The notes under the pieces are model-generated. The model had not been told where the DNA came from and made no database searches. It saw nothing but the letters and a program-made list of their open reading frames with translations. 15,684 bases of DNA, taken from assembly GCA_022567815.1 (NCBI GenBank), contig JADFGI010000024.1, positions 1 through 15,684 on the forward strand, read 5' to 3'. This document shows, piece after piece, positions 13,623 to 15,684 of this stretch. Each line of letters starts with the position of its first letter. Position 1 is the stretch's first letter. The position numbers and the translations under genes were made by a program. Source of the DNA: Nitrospinota bacterium. Lineage in GTDB: Bacteria; Nitrospinota; Nitrospinia; Nitrospinales; VA-1.

Positions 13623-13664
13623 ATAAACTCATCGACCGTAAATATCTCGTTCAGCGGTGCGCTG
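13623..13664 (+). repeat. Degenerate B-type repeat, copy B6
   Basis: ATAAACTCATCGACCGTAAA (13623-13642) resembles the B4 flank TAAACCCATCGACCGTTAAT and is followed by a triloop hairpin CAGCG-GTG-CGCTG (13652-13664). The central CCAGCC/GGCTGG hairpin is missing. It is the second B-type unit in the glyS-ppdK spacer. Confidence 0.5.
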
Positions 13665-13727
13665 GCTGACGCAAGGACGATCAAATGATCTCCTTGTTTT
13701 GCAAAGGCTTTTCAGGCTGGGCGATCA

Positions 13728-15684
13728 TTACTTTTTGGAAGATCCCTTAAGAACAATCCTGGAGAAGTCGGCAATATTGGCAAACAGGCGGGAAATGCCA
13801 TAAAGAAGATGGAGCCGGTTTTTCCTCACAGCGTCATCTTTCACCATCACCATGACCTGGTCGAAGAAATCATCGACCGCTCCCTTGATCTCGACAATTT
13901 TTTGCAGGGCCTGGGCGAAATCTTTTTCCAAAACCAGTTTTTGCACGGGCTCTTGAATTTTGACGTATTGGGCGTATAGTTCCTTTTCCGCCGGGTCCGT
14001 CAAAAGATCCTGCTGAATATCTCCCGGAGCTTCATCGGTCAAGATACTCACCACCCGCCGAAAGGCGATAGCCAAGGGCTCGAAATGGGGGAGCTTTTTT
14101 AAATCGGAAAGCGCGATGACCTTCTGCTTCACATCCACTAATGAATCGATTCCGGTGGACAAAACCGCATCAATCGCATCGTAGGGATACCCCTCCTCCG
14201 TAAGCAGGCTCTTATACCGCTGGGAAAAAAGGTCCGCGGTGTGTTTTCTGATCTCCTGCGGTTTCAGTTTTATTTTTTTCTCGAGTTGGTTGATTCCAGC
14301 GTCGATCAATTCGTTGAATGAAAACTGCCAACCATTGGCAAGCACGATCTGGATGATTCCCAGGGCGTGACGGCGCAGGCCGTAAGGGTCTTCCGAACCG
14401 GAAGGGATCAATCCGACCCCGATGCAACCCAGAATGGTGTCCAGCTTGTCGGCGATGGCCACCACGGCGCCAACAGGACTTTCGGGAAGCCGGTCGCCTG
14501 CAAACGCCGGACGGTAATGTTCTTTGATTCCTTGGGCCACCTCGTCGGGTTCGCCTGAATAGGCGGCGTAGTAACCTCCCATGATTCCCTGCAGTTCGGG
14601 AAACTCATAAACCATTTGGCTGACCAGGTCGGCCTTGCACAGCCGGGCGGTACGCTTAGCATGCTCCCGCTTTTCGGGACAGACTTTTTGCGCCAGATTC
14701 CCAGCCAATGCGGAAAACCGGGTCATTTTTTCGTAAGATGTTCCCAGGTTTTTTTGAAACAGCACGCCCTTGAGTTCTTCGACAAAATCTTCCAGATTTT
14801 TTTTCCGGTCCTCTTCAAAGAAAAACCTGGCATCTTCCAGACGGGCTTTCAATACCCTCTCATTGCCCTTTTTGATCTCATCGCCGCCGTCAACGGTCAT
14901 GTTGCTGATGGCGATGAAATGGGGGAGTAATCGCCCGTCCGGGCTACTGACTGGAAAATACTTCTGGTGGTGTTTCATGGTCATCACCAAAAGCTCTTTG
15001 GGAAGCTCCAGGTATTTGGGGTCGTAGTCTCCGCGGACGCCAACGGGATATTCCACAAGATGCGTCACCTGATTTAATAAATCCGGATCGTCCTCCACCA
15101 CCCCTGACATCTCATGAGCCAAGGCACGGACCTGATCGGCAATCTGTTGTTTACGTGCGTCCGGTTCCACCACTATAAAATGTTCCTTGCACCCTTGCAG
15201 ATAAGATTGCAGATTTTTGACTTGAAAGGAAGTGGGTTTGAGAAACCGGTGACCGAAAGAAATACCACCGCAGTGAATGCCGCCCCACTCAAAGTCCAGA
15301 GGTTTTTCCCCCAGCAGGGCGGTGATCCAGTGAATGGGCCGGGCAAAGGCAATTTTTTTATCCCGCCAGCGCATTTTTTTTGGAAACTGGATGTTGCCGA
15401 ACAATTTAGGTAGAAATATATTTAGAAGGTTTGCAGTGGGTTGCCCCTTGTTTTCGACCCTGGCGCACACCACCTCTCCCTTGGGTGTGGTTTCAACGGT
15501 GAGGTCGGCAACGTCCACCCCTTTGCCACGGGCAAAACCAATGGCGGCTTTGGTCGGGTTGCCTCCGGCGTCGTATGCGGCCTTTACATTGGGGCCAAGA
15601 TGCGTTTCTACAATGTCTTTCTGGCAGTCGTCCACATTTGCAAACGCTATGTCCAGCCTGCGGGGAGTGCCCAGGGTTTGCCCT
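13728..15684 (-). CDS. glyS: Glycyl-tRNA synthetase beta subunit, N-terminus beyond the window
   Basis: Beta subunit of the bacterial tetrameric glycyl-tRNA synthetase, which charges tRNA-Gly in the cytosol; the catalytic core is in the alpha subunit and beta binds tRNA. About 652 residues are visible. The frame is open to the window edge, and the first residues read QTLGTPRRLDIAFANVDD, the conserved GTPRRL region normally about 40 residues from the N-terminus. An in-frame GTG at 15635 is therefore not the real start. Family blocks include GNPTKAAIGFARGKGV, MRWRDKKIAFARPIHWI, HLVEYPVGV, MTMKHHQKYFPV, IMGGYYA and SEDPYGLRRHALGI. The C-terminal anticodon-binding DALR-like domain is complete and ends in SSKK. 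The alpha-subunit gene, usually adjacent upstream, would lie outside the window. After the stop there is an imperfect stem around GATCATTTGATC (near 13680), but no T-run terminator. Confidence 0.96.
   Translation of the reverse strand, partial: GQTLGTPRRLDIAFANVDDCQKDIVETHLGPNVKAAYDAGGNPTKAAIGFARGKGVDVADLTVETTPKGEVVCARVENKGQPTANLLNIFLPKLFGNIQFPKKMRWRDKKIAFARPIHWITALLGEKPLDFEWGGIHCGGISFGHRFLKPTSFQVKNLQSYLQGCKEHFIVVEPDARKQQIADQVRALAHEMSGVVEDDPDLLNQVTHLVEYPVGVRGDYDPKYLELPKELLVMTMKHHQKYFPVSSPDGRLLPHFIAISNMTVDGGDEIKKGNERVLKARLEDARFFFEEDRKKNLEDFVEELKGVLFQKNLGTSYEKMTRFSALAGNLAQKVCPEKREHAKRTARLCKADLVSQMVYEFPELQGIMGGYYAAYSGEPDEVAQGIKEHYRPAFAGDRLPESPVGAVVAIADKLDTILGCIGVGLIPSGSEDPYGLRRHALGIIQIVLANGWQFSFNELIDAGINQLEKKIKLKPQEIRKHTADLFSQRYKSLLTEEGYPYDAIDAVLSTGIDSLVDVKQKVIALSDLKKLPHFEPLAIAFRRVVSILTDEAPGDIQQDLLTDPAEKELYAQYVKIQEPVQKLVLEKDFAQALQKIVEIKGAVDDFFDQVMVMVKDDAVRKNRLHLLYGISRLFANIADFSRIVLKGSSKK

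Noticed and set aside
13460..13684. 74-codon minus-strand open frame in the glyS-ppdK spacer
   Set aside because: It runs through the B5, E and B6 repeats, has no good ribosome binding site and no recognisable protein features.

Overview
The window reads as a chromosomal segment of a Gram-negative, probably flagellated bacterium. A gamma-glutamyltransferase with a lipoprotein signal, an MsbA-type ABC half-exporter, a FlaG-like protein behind a sigma-28 (FliA) type promoter and the bacterial alpha2/beta2-type glycyl-tRNA synthetase beta subunit all fit this. Protein style and base composition recall Nitrospinota or deltaproteobacteria-like lineages, but that placement is a guess: no rRNA or other phylogenetic marker was seen.

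Layout: 1-148 is a block of palindromic repeats. It runs straight into ggt (149-1870, +), which ends at a terminator (1934-1961) shared with a convergent small unknown gene (1932-2135, -). A small membrane-anchored unknown (2463-2846, +) follows, then a hairpin-rich spacer (2847-3210). Two minus-strand genes come next: a GH57 4-alpha-glucanotransferase-like enzyme (3211-5361) and an ABC half-exporter (5650-7395). A divergent plus-strand flaG-like gene (7825-8274) has a good sigma-28 promoter at 7662-7688. The rest is on the minus strand: a split thiamine-diphosphate decarboxylase (beta 8357-8938, alpha 8925-9422, overlapping by 14 bp), a short-chain epimerase/dehydratase (9625-10554) with a promoter and a structured leader, pyruvate phosphate dikinase (10799-13426), and glycyl-tRNA synthetase beta (13728 to beyond 15684, N-terminus outside the window).

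The most unusual content is non-coding. Almost every gene border carries members of a modular family of short hairpins with 3-4 nt loops, built into recognisable composite repeats (called here A, B, C and E). Stem arms vary between copies while pairing is kept. In three genes (ggt, the GH57 enzyme, the ABC exporter) the G-rich 3' arm of such a hairpin sits about where a Shine-Dalgarno would be. In the GH57 gene a repeat also supplies the last codons and the stop. A second structured RNA candidate is the roughly 130-nt leader of the epimerase gene, with interleaved (pseudoknot-like) and alternative pairings next to a strong ribosome binding site.

The genes do not form one pathway. PPDK makes phosphoenolpyruvate, and the split decarboxylase acts on a phosphono- or sulfo-pyruvate that can derive from phosphoenolpyruvate, so a metabolic link is conceivable. 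The enzymes between them are not in this window, and PPDK and GlyS look like housekeeping genes.
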